DNA of 64,000 nucleotides from Variovorax davisae (GTDB lineage: Bacteria; Pseudomonadota; Gammaproteobacteria; Burkholderiales; Burkholderiaceae_C). This document shows positions 45,846 to 54,792 of the stretch, piece by piece. The notes beneath the pieces were generated by a model. It searched no databases, was not told the origin of the DNA, and saw only the letters and a program-made list of their open reading frames with translations. The stretch lies in the NCBI RefSeq assembly GCF_030316845.1, contig NZ_JASZYS010000006.1, forward strand, positions 248,001 through 312,000, given 5' to 3'. The position numbers and the translations under genes were made by a program. Position 1 is the first letter of the stretch. Each line of letters opens with the position of its first letter.

Positions 45846-46804
45846 TGGCACGCACTGTCATTTCTTCCGTCGACAAGAGTGGCCTGACGGTCGTCGCGTC
45901 GTTGACCGGCGTTGCCGCGCTGTCGCCCCTGCTCCTGAGTGCCTATGGCGTAGGCGTCCTCACGCAACTGTGCGCCTGGGTCGCCCTGGCCGGCAGCTGG
46001 GTCGCGTTCTCGGGCATGACGGGCTACATCTCGCTGGGCCACGCGGTGTTCTTCGGCCTTGGCGCCTACATCATGGCGCTGGGCTGGCAGCAGATCCCGA
46101 TCGTGGCGATCCTGCCGCTGGCCGGCGTGGCGGCGGCGGCGCTCGCGCTGGTGGTGGGCTATCCGGCGCTGCGCGTGCGCGGTCCCTACTTCGTGATCCT
46201 GACCCTGGGCATCTCGGAGTTCCTGAAGTACGTGGTGGTGGCCATCGAGGCATCGCTCGGCGCCGGCGGTCGGCTGCTGATCGACACGCCCGACACCGTC
46301 GTCCTGTTCTACCCCATGCTGGGGCTGGCCCTGGCCGCCACCGCGCTCAACGTCTGGCTGACCCGCTCGCGCCTCGGCGCTGCGCTGCGGGCCATCCGCG
46401 AGGACGAGACGGCCGCGGCCACGGTGGGCGTGCCCGTCACGCGCATCAAGATGCTCGCCTTCGCGGTGTCGGCCGTCATTCCCGCGATGGTGGGCGCGCT
46501 CAGCGTGCTGCGCAGCACCTATTTCGAGCCCATGCAGCTGTTCAGTCCGACCACCTCGTTCACCATCGTGACGATGGCGATCATCGGGGGCAGCGACCGG
46601 CCCGCGGGGCCGGTCCTGGGCGCGGCCTTCATCCTGTTCCTGAGCGAGCTGCTGTGGGCCCGGGCGCCCCAGACCTACATGATCCTGCTGGGCGCGCTCT
46701 TGATCGGCTTCGTGCTGCTGGCGCCGTCCGGACTGTCGGGCCTGTGGGCCCGGCGGCGTTCGGCGTCGCTCAAGCGTCGCGCCGTCGTCGGGAGGACGGC
46801 GTGA
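45845..46804 (+). CDS. ABC transporter permease, LivM-type
   Basis: Protein of 319 residues with about nine membrane helices and the LivM features YISLGHAVFFGLGAYIMA and LRVRGPYFVILTLGISEFLKYVV. The ALRAIREDETAAATVGVPVTRIKM loop contacts the ATPases. The tail RRRSASLKRRAVVGRTA is basic. Start overlaps the LivH stop; its own stop overlaps the GTG of the LivG-type gene. Partner of the other four transporter genes. Confidence 0.92.
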   Translation: MARTVISSVDKSGLTVVASLTGVAALSPLLLSAYGVGVLTQLCAWVALAGSWVAFSGMTGYISLGHAVFFGLGAYIMALGWQQIPIVAILPLAGVAAAALALVVGYPALRVRGPYFVILTLGISEFLKYVVVAIEASLGAGGRLLIDTPDTVVLFYPMLGLALAATALNVWLTRSRLGAALRAIREDETAAATVGVPVTRIKMLAFAVSAVIPAMVGALSVLRSTYFEPMQLFSPTTSFTIVTMAIIGGSDRPAGPVLGAAFILFLSELLWARAPQTYMILLGALLIGFVLLAPSGLSGLWARRRSASLKRRAVVGRTA

Positions 46805-47544
46805 GCCTGCTTTCGGTGCGCAACCTCGCCCGCCGATATGGCGGCAACCTGGCGGTCGACGATGTCAGCTTCGACGTCAGGCCCGGAGAAATCCTCGGCG
46901 TGATGGGCGCCAACGGCGCCGGCAAGACCACGCTGTTCAGCATGATCGCGGGCAACGTCAAACCCTCGTCGGGGCAGATCATGCTCGAAGGCCAGGCCAT
47001 CCAGGGGCAGCCGCCGGAGCGCATCAACGCGCTGGGCGTGGCACGCACCTTCCAGATCGTGCGGCCCTTTCCGGGCATGAGCGTGCTGGAGAACGTGGCC
47101 GTCGCTGCCATGTACGGACGCGGCCGCATCGCGTCCCCGGCCGCCGCCCGCGAACAGGCTTTCGAATGGCTGCGCGAGACCGGGCTCGCCGATCGGGCCG
47201 AGTTGCCGGCCTCGCAGCTCAACCTGGCGGGACGCAAGCGCCTGGAGATCGCCCGCGCATTGGCGACCCGGCCCCGCCTGCTGCTGCTCGACGAGGTGCT
47301 GGCCGGGCTCAACGCCACCGAGGTGGGCGCGGCGCTAGAACTGATCCGCGAAGTGCGGCAGCGCCATGGCCTGAGCATCGTCATCATCGAGCACGTGATG
47401 AAGGCGCTGATGCGCCTGAGCGACCGCATCGTCGTCATGCACGAGGGCCGCAAGGTGGTCGAGGGCCTGCCGGCGGAGGTCGCCAACGATCCCCGCGTCA
47501 TCAAAGCCTACCTGGGAGAACGACGCCATGCCGTCCCTGCTTGA
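46801..47544 (+). CDS. ABC transporter ATPase, LivG-type
   Basis: Protein of 247 residues. Walker A GANGAGKTT, LivG-type FQIVRPFPGMSVLENVAVA, Walker B LLLLDEVLAGLN. The signature motif, usually LSxGQ, is replaced by QLNLAGRKRLEIARALA, a known form in LivG proteins. GTG start is preferred since it makes a GTGA overlap with the upstream stop. It powers the importer together with the LivF-type ATPase. Confidence 0.91.
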   Translation: MSLLSVRNLARRYGGNLAVDDVSFDVRPGEILGVMGANGAGKTTLFSMIAGNVKPSSGQIMLEGQAIQGQPPERINALGVARTFQIVRPFPGMSVLENVAVAAMYGRGRIASPAAAREQAFEWLRETGLADRAELPASQLNLAGRKRLEIARALATRPRLLLLDEVLAGLNATEVGAALELIREVRQRHGLSIVIIEHVMKALMRLSDRIVVMHEGRKVVEGLPAEVANDPRVIKAYLGERRHAVPA

Positions 47545-48241
47545 GGCCCTCGGGGCCAGCGCCGGCTACGGCGAGATCCAGGTGCTCGACCAGGTCGACG
47601 TCGCGATCCCGGCCGGATCGATCACGGCCATCATCGGCAGCAACGGCGCGGGCAAGTCCACGCTGATGCGCTCGCTGGCGGGCCTGCTGAGGCTGCGTTC
47701 GGGCCGCATCCGCTTCGACGGCGCCGACGTGACCGGCCGTTTCGCCCACCAGCGCGTGGACGACGGCATCGCGCTGGTGCCCGAAGGCCGCCTGGTGTTT
47801 GCGGACTTCAGCGTCGCCGAGACCCTGCGCATCGGGGCCTACCTGCCGCGCGCGCGCAAGGGTTGGCAGGCGCGGGTGGACCTGATGTACGAATTGTTCC
47901 CGCGGCTGAAGGAGCGGCGCGCCACCCCGGCCGGCCTGCTGTCCGGCGGAGAACAGCAGATGCTGGCGCTGGCGCGCGGCCTCATGTCCATGCCGCGCGT
48001 GCTGCTGCTGGACGAGCCGAGCCTGGGTCTGGCACCGGCCATGGCCGACGAGGTGTTCGCCGCGCTGCGCGCGATCCGTGCCCAGGGCATGACCATCGGG
48101 CTGGTGGAGCAGAACGTCTATGCGGCGCTGTCGATCGCCGATACGGCCTACGTGATGGAAGACGGCCATGTGGTGCGGCACGGGCCGTCGGCCTCGTTGA
48201 TCGACGATCCGGCGATCCGCCAAGCCTATCTGGGAATGTGA
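47528..48241 (+). CDS. ABC transporter ATPase, LivF-type
   Basis: Protein of 237 residues. Walker A GSNGAGKST, signature LSGGEQQMLALARGLM, Walker B LLLDEPSLGLAP, switch LVEQN, all of the LivF type. It starts within the LivG-type gene (17-base overlap) and its stop shares one base with the next start, showing tight coupling of the whole importer to the hydrolase downstream. Confidence 0.92.
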   Translation: MPSLLEALGASAGYGEIQVLDQVDVAIPAGSITAIIGSNGAGKSTLMRSLAGLLRLRSGRIRFDGADVTGRFAHQRVDDGIALVPEGRLVFADFSVAETLRIGAYLPRARKGWQARVDLMYELFPRLKERRATPAGLLSGGEQQMLALARGLMSMPRVLLLDEPSLGLAPAMADEVFAALRAIRAQGMTIGLVEQNVYAALSIADTAYVMEDGHVVRHGPSASLIDDPAIRQAYLGM

Positions 48242-49116
48242 TGAAGCCACCCATGCTCTACCGCCAGTTCGCCAGCCAGGCCGAGATCGACGCCGAGTAC
48301 AACCCGGCGGCCGGGCTGAGCGACCCCGGCGCCTACCAGCGCCACTATGTCGAACGCAGCCGGCTGGCGCGCGAGCGCTTGCCCGGCCTGCAGGGCGTTC
48401 CCTTCGGGCCGACGCTGGCCGAGACGCTGGACATCTTCCCGGCTGCGCAGCCCCGCGCGCCGGTCTTCGTCTTCATCCACGGCGGCTACTGGCGGGCCTT
48501 CTCGGCCGGGGATTTCAGCTGCGTCGCGCTGGGCCTGCATGCGCTGGGCATCACGACCGTGGTCGTGAACTATGCCTTGGCGCCGTGGGTCGGCATCGAC
48601 GAGATCACGCGCCAGACCCGGGCGGCACTGGCCTGGGTGCTGCGCAACATCGAACAGCACGGCGGGGATCCGGCGCGCCTGGCGGTCGGCGGGCACTCGG
48701 CCGGCGCCCAGCTGGCCGCCATGGCGCTGCAGACGCGCTGGTCGGACGACTACGGCCTGCCCGAGGACCCGTTCCGGGCCGCGGTGCTGGTCAGCGGCTT
48801 GTACGACCTGGAACCGCTGCGCCACAGCTACCTGCAGCCGCAGCTACAGCTGGACGACGGCGTGATCCGCCGCAACTCGCCGCTCGTTTCGGTTCGCGCT
48901 TGTTCCACGCCGGTTCTGTTGACCTGGGGCGATGAAGAGAGCGCGGAGTTCGTGCGGCAGTCGACCGCTTTCCATGCCGCATGGACCGGTGCGGGCAACC
49001 TGTCGATGTGCGCGCCCCAACCGGACGCCAACCACTATTCGGCGATCTTCGGCTTCGAGCAGCGCGCAAGCGCCTTGTGCGAGTGGATCGGAAGCCAGCT
49101 GCAACCGGAGCGATAG
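48241..49116 (+). CDS. Alpha/beta hydrolase resembling kynurenine formamidase
   Basis: Protein of 291 residues with the HGGYWRAF oxyanion motif (about 81-88) and GHSAGAQLA nucleophile elbow (Ser near 159) found in arylformamidase-like hydrolases; NHYSAIF near the end supplies the histidine. It shares one base with the LivF-type stop, so it belongs to the operon. In a ring-degradation route it could split an N-formyl or amide product made by the two oxygenases. That role is an inference; it could also act on an ester. Confidence 0.85.
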   Translation: MKPPMLYRQFASQAEIDAEYNPAAGLSDPGAYQRHYVERSRLARERLPGLQGVPFGPTLAETLDIFPAAQPRAPVFVFIHGGYWRAFSAGDFSCVALGLHALGITTVVVNYALAPWVGIDEITRQTRAALAWVLRNIEQHGGDPARLAVGGHSAGAQLAAMALQTRWSDDYGLPEDPFRAAVLVSGLYDLEPLRHSYLQPQLQLDDGVIRRNSPLVSVRACSTPVLLTWGDEESAEFVRQSTAFHAAWTGAGNLSMCAPQPDANHYSAIFGFEQRASALCEWIGSQLQPER

Positions 49117-49152
49117 CCACGCGCGGCACGCCACATGGCCTTGGCAGCACCT

Positions 49153-50130
49153 TCAGCCGGCGGCCTGCTTCATGCGCCGCGCGGTCTCGGCCACCACGCC
49201 GCGCAGTGATCGCACGACGGGATGCCCTTCGAGTTCCTTCAGCGTGAAGAAACTCACCGGCGGCAGGTTCCAGCTCAGCCGCCAGGGGAGAGCGGCCCAG
49301 TGGCCTGCATGCTCCATGTCGGCCGCCACGTCACGCGCAAAGATGGTGATCGCGTTGGGCTCCTGGTGCAGCACCATCTCCATGCTTCGGATCGAGGTGG
49401 TCTCCAGGATCGGAAGCGGCGGCTGCACGCCTGCGCCCACGAAGATCGCGTTGTAGGTCCTGCGCATCGGCGTGTTGGGCGGTGGCAGGATCCAGTCGAG
49501 CTGCGCCAGCCGTGCCCAGTCCAGTGGCCCGCGCGAGAGCCGCTTGACGTTCTTCGCACCGACCAGCAGGCAGGGCTCCTGCTCGTAGATGGCCTCTTGC
49601 AGCAGGCCGCTCGCGTCGCCGTCGTAAGAGCGTCCGATGGCGCAGTCGATCTCGTGCGCGAGGAGGCCGGCGACCAGCTCGTCCGTGGTGCCTTCGCGCA
49701 CCATCACCGAAACGCGCGGCGAGCGGTCGAGCAGATGCGTGAGCGCCGCCGACATGAGCTGCCTCGGCACCTGCTGCGTGAGGCCCAGCCGCAAGCGGCC
49801 GCTGCGGCCCGCTTCGAGCGAGGTCAGCACGCGGGTGGTCGCTTCGAGCTCGGCAAGCCAGCGCCGTGCATGGTGCAGCACCGCATCGCCCGCTGCCGTC
49901 GGCACCAGCCCCCGGGTCGTGCGCTCGAAGAGCCTGCTGCCGAAGATGTCCTCCACCTCGTGCAGCGCCTTGGAGATCGCCGGCTGGCTGAGCTGCATTT
50001 CGGCGGCCACGCGCCCGAGCGTGCGATGCCGGTCGACGGCCTGCAGCAGCGACAGCTGCTTGAGCTTCAGGCGCGAGAGCAGGACGTGCAGCAGATCGGC
50101 GGCAGGATCGCGGGTGCTTGGCAAGGCCAT
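49153..50130 (-). CDS. LysR family transcriptional regulator
   Basis: Protein of 325 residues. The winged helix occupies about 15-80 (LKQLSLLQAVDRHRTLGRVA, LSQPAISKALHEVEDIFGSR, LFERTTRGLVPT), followed by a full effector domain ending at 49153. It is divergent from the second catabolic operon (50199 onward) with a 68-base gap that holds AT-rich sequence, so it probably regulates that operon. It converges on the formamidase-like gene. Confidence 0.9.
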   Translation of the reverse strand: MALPSTRDPAADLLHVLLSRLKLKQLSLLQAVDRHRTLGRVAAEMQLSQPAISKALHEVEDIFGSRLFERTTRGLVPTAAGDAVLHHARRWLAELEATTRVLTSLEAGRSGRLRLGLTQQVPRQLMSAALTHLLDRSPRVSVMVREGTTDELVAGLLAHEIDCAIGRSYDGDASGLLQEAIYEQEPCLLVGAKNVKRLSRGPLDWARLAQLDWILPPPNTPMRRTYNAIFVGAGVQPPLPILETTSIRSMEMVLHQEPNAITIFARDVAADMEHAGHWAALPWRLSWNLPPVSFFTLKELEGHPVVRSLRGVVAETARRMKQAAG

Positions 50131-50198
50131 AACTCCAAGGTTATCGGGTCATCAAAAATTATGTCACTTTGGTGAATACGCGGTCCTAGACTTTGTTC

Positions 50199-50753
50199 AT
50201 GGACCCGATCAACGCACCGACGAACACCGCCATCACGGCGAGGTTTCTGGATTCGCTGGCCGATGCACCCAGCGCCGGCGAGGCGCTGCGCCGGATCGAC
50301 CACTGCCGCTCACGGATTGCTTCGGGCAGCATCTTCAGCATCCAGCAGAACGTGACGACCGCGCGCGCTGCGGCCGGCGAAATCCTCCTGCGGCGCTTCT
50401 ATTCGTCGGAGGCGTCGACCTTTCCGGTCGACGGCACCAAGCGCAAGACCCTGACGCCGTGGACCGAATGCCTCTTCGTGCGGGGTCGCGTGTTCGTCGG
50501 CGAGGGCGAGCACGTGCTGGCGCAGAACTTCGACGACTTCGAGCAGATGCGCCTGCACAAGCTGAGCAGCGTGATCAACGTCCCGTTGATGCAGGGGACG
50601 CTCTGCTACGCCACCTTCAACGTCTTCGGCACCCGCGCCCGCTGGCTGCCGGAGGAAGTCTTCGGCATCCGGCTGCTGGCGCTGGCGGCTGCGCGCTGGG
50701 TGCCTCCCATGCCCGGCCTCGCCTACGGCTTGGCGGGCGCGAAGGGGATATGA
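50199..50753 (+). CDS. GAF-like domain protein
   Basis: Protein of 184 residues. SIFSIQQNVTTARAAAGEILLRRFYSSEASTFPVDGTKRK and the later TLTPWTECLFVRGRVFVGEG, LSSVINVPLM, CYATFNVFGTRARWLPEEV pattern match a small GAF-type fold. GAF domains bind small ligands, and stand-alone members of this type sit in aromatic-degradation clusters with unknown function. Start at ATG 50199; a TTG six bases earlier is in frame. It is the first gene of a six-gene rightward operon opposite a LysR regulator. Confidence 0.7.
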   Translation: MDPINAPTNTAITARFLDSLADAPSAGEALRRIDHCRSRIASGSIFSIQQNVTTARAAAGEILLRRFYSSEASTFPVDGTKRKTLTPWTECLFVRGRVFVGEGEHVLAQNFDDFEQMRLHKLSSVINVPLMQGTLCYATFNVFGTRARWLPEEVFGIRLLALAAARWVPPMPGLAYGLAGAKGI

Positions 50754-50754
50754 G

Positions 50755-51162
50755 ATGCCAGTGACCGCCCTGCACCACTTCACGATCCGCTGCACGCCGG
50801 ACGAACTGCCGGCGCTCGAGGACTTCTACACGCGCGTGATCCGCCTCACGGTCGGTGCCCGGCCGGAGATTCCCGCGCCCGGCACCTGGCTGTACGCGGG
50901 CGGCCAACCCATCGTGCACCTCTACGCGCACCTGTCGACGCCCGACAGGCCGGTCGAGCCCGTCACGGGCCATGTGGACCACATCTCGTTCCGCTCGCGC
51001 GGGCTCGACGAGATGCGCGGCCATCTTCGCTCGCAAGGCGTCCCGTTCGCCGAAGCACCGATTCCCGGCTGGGCGATTCACCAGCTTTTTCTGCACGATC
51101 CGCGTGGCCTCAAGGTCGAGATGACTTTCTGGATGGACCAGGAAGAAGGGACCGTCGCATGA
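50755..51162 (+). CDS. Small VOC family protein
   Basis: Protein of 135 residues, a single VOC module: ALHHFTIRCTPDELPALEDFYTRVI, then GHVDHISFRSRGLDEM and DPRGLKVEMTF. The His and Glu positions expected for metal binding are present (HHFTI, VDHISF, KVEMTF). VOC proteins include dioxygenases, isomerases and glyoxalases, so the reaction is open. ATG one base after the GAF gene stop; the stop overlaps the next ATG. Confidence 0.82.
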   Translation: MPVTALHHFTIRCTPDELPALEDFYTRVIRLTVGARPEIPAPGTWLYAGGQPIVHLYAHLSTPDRPVEPVTGHVDHISFRSRGLDEMRGHLRSQGVPFAEAPIPGWAIHQLFLHDPRGLKVEMTFWMDQEEGTVA

Positions 51163-51950
51163 CGAACTTCGTGCGCGCCGGCGAACTGCGCATCGCCTTC
51201 GAACGCGAGGGCGACGGTCCGCCGCTGGTTCTGATGCACGGCGCGGAAGCCTCGCGGCAGATGTTCGCGGCGCTGGTGCCGCACCTGTCGAGGCATTTCA
51301 CCGTGATCGCCTACGACCAGCGCGACTGCGGCGAGACTGAAGGCCCGGAGCGAGCGTCGACGCTGGCGGACCTGGCGAACGACGCGCAGCAATTCATCGA
51401 GGCACTGGGATGGCGGCGCGCGCACGTGTTCGGCTCGTCCTTCGGCGGCAGGATTGCGCAGGCGCTGGCACTGCTGCATCCACGCTCGGTCGACCGCCTC
51501 GTGCTCGGAAGCACCTGGCCCCTGCCCAGACCTTACGAGGAGCTGTGTCCGGATGCGGGGCGCCTGGGCGAATTGCGGCGCGGCCTGCCGGCCACCGCCG
51601 AGGAACTGGCGACCTGGTTCTTCCCCGAGGCCTTCCTGCAGCAGCGGCCGGAGCTGCGCCGCCTGTTCGCGAATGCGCGCCCTGCATCGGCGCGCTCGGC
51701 GCGGCGCCTTGCCACGGTGCAGACCACGCTGGAAAGAGGCGTGGGCGACATCGTCGCGCCCACGCTGGTGCTGGCCGGTGAGCTCGACCGCGTGGTGCCG
51801 CCGGGCGTCACCCTGTCGATGGCCGACAGGATTCGCGGCGCCGATGTCGTGCTGCTGCCCGCGACCGGCCATGTCGCCGCGGTGCAGGCGCCGCAGGTGC
51901 TGGCACGGCACATCGTCCGCTTCCTCGACGACGAAAGGGCCAAGCCATGA
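51159..51950 (+). CDS. Alpha/beta hydrolase
   Basis: Protein of 263 residues. MHGAEASRQMF (oxyanion loop near 30), FGSSFGGRIAQA (Ser near 91), ELDRVVPP (Asp) and ATGHVAAVQAP (His) complete a catalytic triad. Members of this type hydrolyse ring-cleavage products, esters or lactones. ATGA overlaps at both ends link it to the VOC gene and the ABC ATPase gene. The substrate is unknown. Confidence 0.88.
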   Translation: MTNFVRAGELRIAFEREGDGPPLVLMHGAEASRQMFAALVPHLSRHFTVIAYDQRDCGETEGPERASTLADLANDAQQFIEALGWRRAHVFGSSFGGRIAQALALLHPRSVDRLVLGSTWPLPRPYEELCPDAGRLGELRRGLPATAEELATWFFPEAFLQQRPELRRLFANARPASARSARRLATVQTTLERGVGDIVAPTLVLAGELDRVVPPGVTLSMADRIRGADVVLLPATGHVAAVQAPQVLARHIVRFLDDERAKP

Positions 51951-52747
51951 GCACGAACCATGAGCGCGCACGCGGGCGCTCCGACTACATTCGCATCGAA
52001 GGGCTCTCGAAGCACTTCGGCGACGGCGGCGATGGCGTCCTGGCGCTGAAGGACATCGACTGCAGCATCGAGCAGGGAAGCTTCGTGACCATCGTGGGCC
52101 CCAGCGGCTGCGGCAAGAGCACGCTGCTGCGGATCCTCGCGGGGCTGCTCGACTACGGCACCGGCCATGTGGTGCTCGACGGCCAGTCGATCCGGGGCAC
52201 GCGGCGCGACGTGGGCGTCGTCTTCCAGAGCTCGATCCTTTTGCCCTGGCGCACCATCCTCGAGAACGTGATGCTGCCGGCCGATGTGCTCGGCCTCCCG
52301 ATGAAGCAGGCACGCGAGCGCGCGATGCAGCTGCTGCACATGGTCCGGCTCGACGGCTTCGAGCACAAGCTGCCGCGCCAGCTGAGCGGCGGCATGCAGC
52401 AGCGTGCCTCGATCGCCCGCGCGCTCCTGCACGACCCGAAGATCCTGCTGATGGACGAGCCCTTCGGTGCCCTGGATGCGATGACGCGCGAGCGCATGAA
52501 CCTGGAGCTGCAGCGCATCTGGATCGAAAGCGGCAAGACGGTGGTGCTGATCACGCACTCGATCCCCGAGGCGGTGTTTCTCGGCGACCGCGTGTTCGTG
52601 ATGTCGCCACGCCCCGGCACGCTGGAGCGCGTGCTGCCGATCGACTTGCCGCGCCCGCGCGAGATGGCGGTGATGTCGGACCCGGTCTTCGCCGCGGCCA
52701 CGGCGTCGATCCGCGAGCGCTTCTCGCATGCCGCTTCATTCGACTGA
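51947..52747 (+). CDS. ABC transporter ATPase (nitrate/sulfonate/taurine type)
   Basis: Protein of 266 residues. Walker A GPSGCGKST, signature QLSGGMQQRASIARALL, Walker B ILLMDEPFGALD, switch ITHS, all of the SsuB/TauB group. These energise uptake of sulfonates, nitrate, thiamine precursors or aromatic acids. The start overlaps the hydrolase stop by four bases; the permease follows 28 bases later. Confidence 0.91.
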   Translation: MSTNHERARGRSDYIRIEGLSKHFGDGGDGVLALKDIDCSIEQGSFVTIVGPSGCGKSTLLRILAGLLDYGTGHVVLDGQSIRGTRRDVGVVFQSSILLPWRTILENVMLPADVLGLPMKQARERAMQLLHMVRLDGFEHKLPRQLSGGMQQRASIARALLHDPKILLMDEPFGALDAMTRERMNLELQRIWIESGKTVVLITHSIPEAVFLGDRVFVMSPRPGTLERVLPIDLPRPREMAVMSDPVFAAATASIRERFSHAASFD

Positions 52748-52775
52748 TGCCTAAAGACTTGAGGAGCGCACCGCC

Positions 52776-53657
52776 ATGACCCAAGCCACCCTCTCCACCG
52801 GCGCGGAGCCCGCATCCGCGCCACACGCGAAGCAGCCGTTCCGGTCGCGCGCCAAGCCATCTTTGTGGAATGCCGCGCGGGTCCAGGCCGTGCTGCTGCT
52901 GGCGGCGATCCTGGGCTTGTGGGAAGTCGGCGTGCGCGCCTTCGGCGTTTCCAGGCAGCTGCTGCCGCCGGTCAGCGACATTGCGGTCGCCCTGTGGAAC
53001 GGCTTCAACACCGCGCCGATGGCCAAGGACGGCTACTGGTATCACGGTGCCATCACCCTCAGCGAGATCTTCCTCGGCTTCGTGGTGGGCAGCTTCGTCG
53101 GCCTGGCGATCGGCATCGTGGTGTCGCAGTTGCCGCGGCTGGAGGCGCTGGCTTCGCCCTACATCGCCGCCCTTCAGAGCGTGCCCAAGGTGGCCTTGGC
53201 GCCCATCATCGTGGTCTGGCTGGGCTTCGGCATCAGCTCGAAGGTGATGATCATCTGCCTGCTGACCTTCTTTCCGGTGCTGGTCACGAGCATTGCCGGG
53301 TTCAAGGCCGTGGAGGCCGACCGCATCGACCTGCTGCGTTCGCTGTCGGCCACGCGCTGGCAGATCTTTCGCTTCACCAAGTTTCCAAGCGCGCTGCCCT
53401 ACATCTTCGCGGGCCTCCACATGGCGGCCGCCTTCAGCGTGGTGGGCGCCGTGGTCGGCGAGTTCGTGGGCGCCCAGGCCGGGTTGGGGGTGCTGATCCT
53501 CCAGTCGGAGGCGCAGGCCGACAGCGCAGGCAGCTTCGCGGTGATGGTCGTGCTGTCGGTCATCGGCATCGCCCTCACGGCCGCGCTGCGCCAGGTGCAG
53601 CAGCGCGTCCTGCACTGGATGCCCGCGGACAGTTCGCAGCGCACCGTGAACAGCTGA
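52776..53657 (+). CDS. ABC transporter permease (nitrate/sulfonate/taurine type)
   Basis: Protein of 293 residues, six membrane helices after a polar N-terminus of about 40 residues. The EAA loop reads DLLRSLSATRWQIFRFTKFPSALPYI with the family spacing. A GVLILQSEAQADSAG loop is typical of SsuC-like permeases. It works with the preceding ATPase and following binding protein. An upstream in-frame extension is not needed. Confidence 0.9.
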   Translation: MTQATLSTGAEPASAPHAKQPFRSRAKPSLWNAARVQAVLLLAAILGLWEVGVRAFGVSRQLLPPVSDIAVALWNGFNTAPMAKDGYWYHGAITLSEIFLGFVVGSFVGLAIGIVVSQLPRLEALASPYIAALQSVPKVALAPIIVVWLGFGISSKVMIICLLTFFPVLVTSIAGFKAVEADRIDLLRSLSATRWQIFRFTKFPSALPYIFAGLHMAAAFSVVGAVVGEFVGAQAGLGVLILQSEAQADSAGSFAVMVVLSVIGIALTAALRQVQQRVLHWMPADSSQRTVNS

Positions 53658-53675
53658 ACCACCAAGGAGTACATC

Positions 53676-54776
53676 ATGCTGAATCGACGTCAGATCGGAC
53701 AGGCGCTGGGCGCGCTGGGCCTCGCGGCCAGCTTGCCGAGCCGGGCGCTGCAGCAGATCAGGGTCATGAAGCTGGCCAACACGGCCGTGGTCAACGATCC
53801 GCAGCAGTGCTTCTGCACCTCGGGCCAGGACCCTCGGCTCAACTTCTACAGATCGCATGGCGTGGATCTGGAGTACGTCAACATGTCGAGCATCGTGCAG
53901 GCGATGCAGAGCCTGCGCGCCGGCCAGGTGGACTTCGGCCCCGCGGTGCCGGGCCTGCTGCTGCCGGCGATGGCCAAGGACCCCGCCATGGACCTGGTCA
54001 GCGTCTACGAATGGCTGCCGCGCAATGCCGACGTCATCGTGGTCAAGCCGGGCAGCCCGATCAAATCGGCCGCCGACCTGGCCGGCAGGAAGATCGGCGT
54101 GCGCAACCAGGGCGACCCCGGCATCGTGATCACCAAGACCGTGCTGGCCGAACTGGGCCTGAAGGACGAGGGGGTCGAGTACATCGGCATCGGCGACGGC
54201 GCGCTGGCCGGCTCGGCCATCGACACCGGCCGGGTCGATGCCATGGTGACCTACGACACCGCCGCTGCGCGCATCGAACTGGTGAGCGGGCCGCTGCGCT
54301 ACGTGCCGATCACGCCGAAGCTCGCGCAGCTGGGCTCGGGCTGGCTCTGCGTGCCGCGCAAGCTGCTCAAGGAAGAACGGGGCTCGCTGGTCGCGCTGTT
54401 CCAGGGGCTGGCCAAGTCGACGCTGTTCTCCAACGCCAACCTGGACGCGGGCATCGACCTGCATTGGGCCGTGTACCCCGAGAGCCGGCCCAAGGGCCGC
54501 ACCGAGGCCGAGGCGCGCAAGGAGCTGGCGTTCATCCTCAAGGACCGCAAGAACAACTGGATGCGCCGCCCCGACGATCCCGATCAACGCATGGGGGCGA
54601 TGTCGCTGGCCGGGTGGCAGACCAACATCGCGATGACGGCCGAGACCAGCAAGAACCCCAGGCTGGGGGCGGAGCTGGGCGACCCGAACCGGCTGTTCAC
54701 CAACGAGCTGATCGACGACATCAATGCCTTCGACAAGCAGGCGGTGGTCCGGATGGCCAGGGAATTCAAGCTGTAG
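53676..54776 (+). CDS. ABC substrate-binding protein (NMT1/THI5-like)
   Basis: Protein of 366 residues of the SsuA/THI5 family: VKPGSPIKSAADLAGRKIGV, GIVITKTVLAELGL and DGALAGSAIDTGRVDAMVTYD, the classic ligand-cleft blocks. The N-terminus has RRQIGQALGALGLAASLPSRA, a weak Sec/Tat-like signal. It should bind a substrate for the preceding ATPase and permease, probably aromatic or heteroaromatic given its neighbours. It starts 18 bases after the permease. Confidence 0.88.
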   Translation: MLNRRQIGQALGALGLAASLPSRALQQIRVMKLANTAVVNDPQQCFCTSGQDPRLNFYRSHGVDLEYVNMSSIVQAMQSLRAGQVDFGPAVPGLLLPAMAKDPAMDLVSVYEWLPRNADVIVVKPGSPIKSAADLAGRKIGVRNQGDPGIVITKTVLAELGLKDEGVEYIGIGDGALAGSAIDTGRVDAMVTYDTAAARIELVSGPLRYVPITPKLAQLGSGWLCVPRKLLKEERGSLVALFQGLAKSTLFSNANLDAGIDLHWAVYPESRPKGRTEAEARKELAFILKDRKNNWMRRPDDPDQRMGAMSLAGWQTNIAMTAETSKNPRLGAELGDPNRLFTNELIDDINAFDKQAVVRMAREFKL

Positions 54777-54792
54777 GCACAGGAGCAGATCC

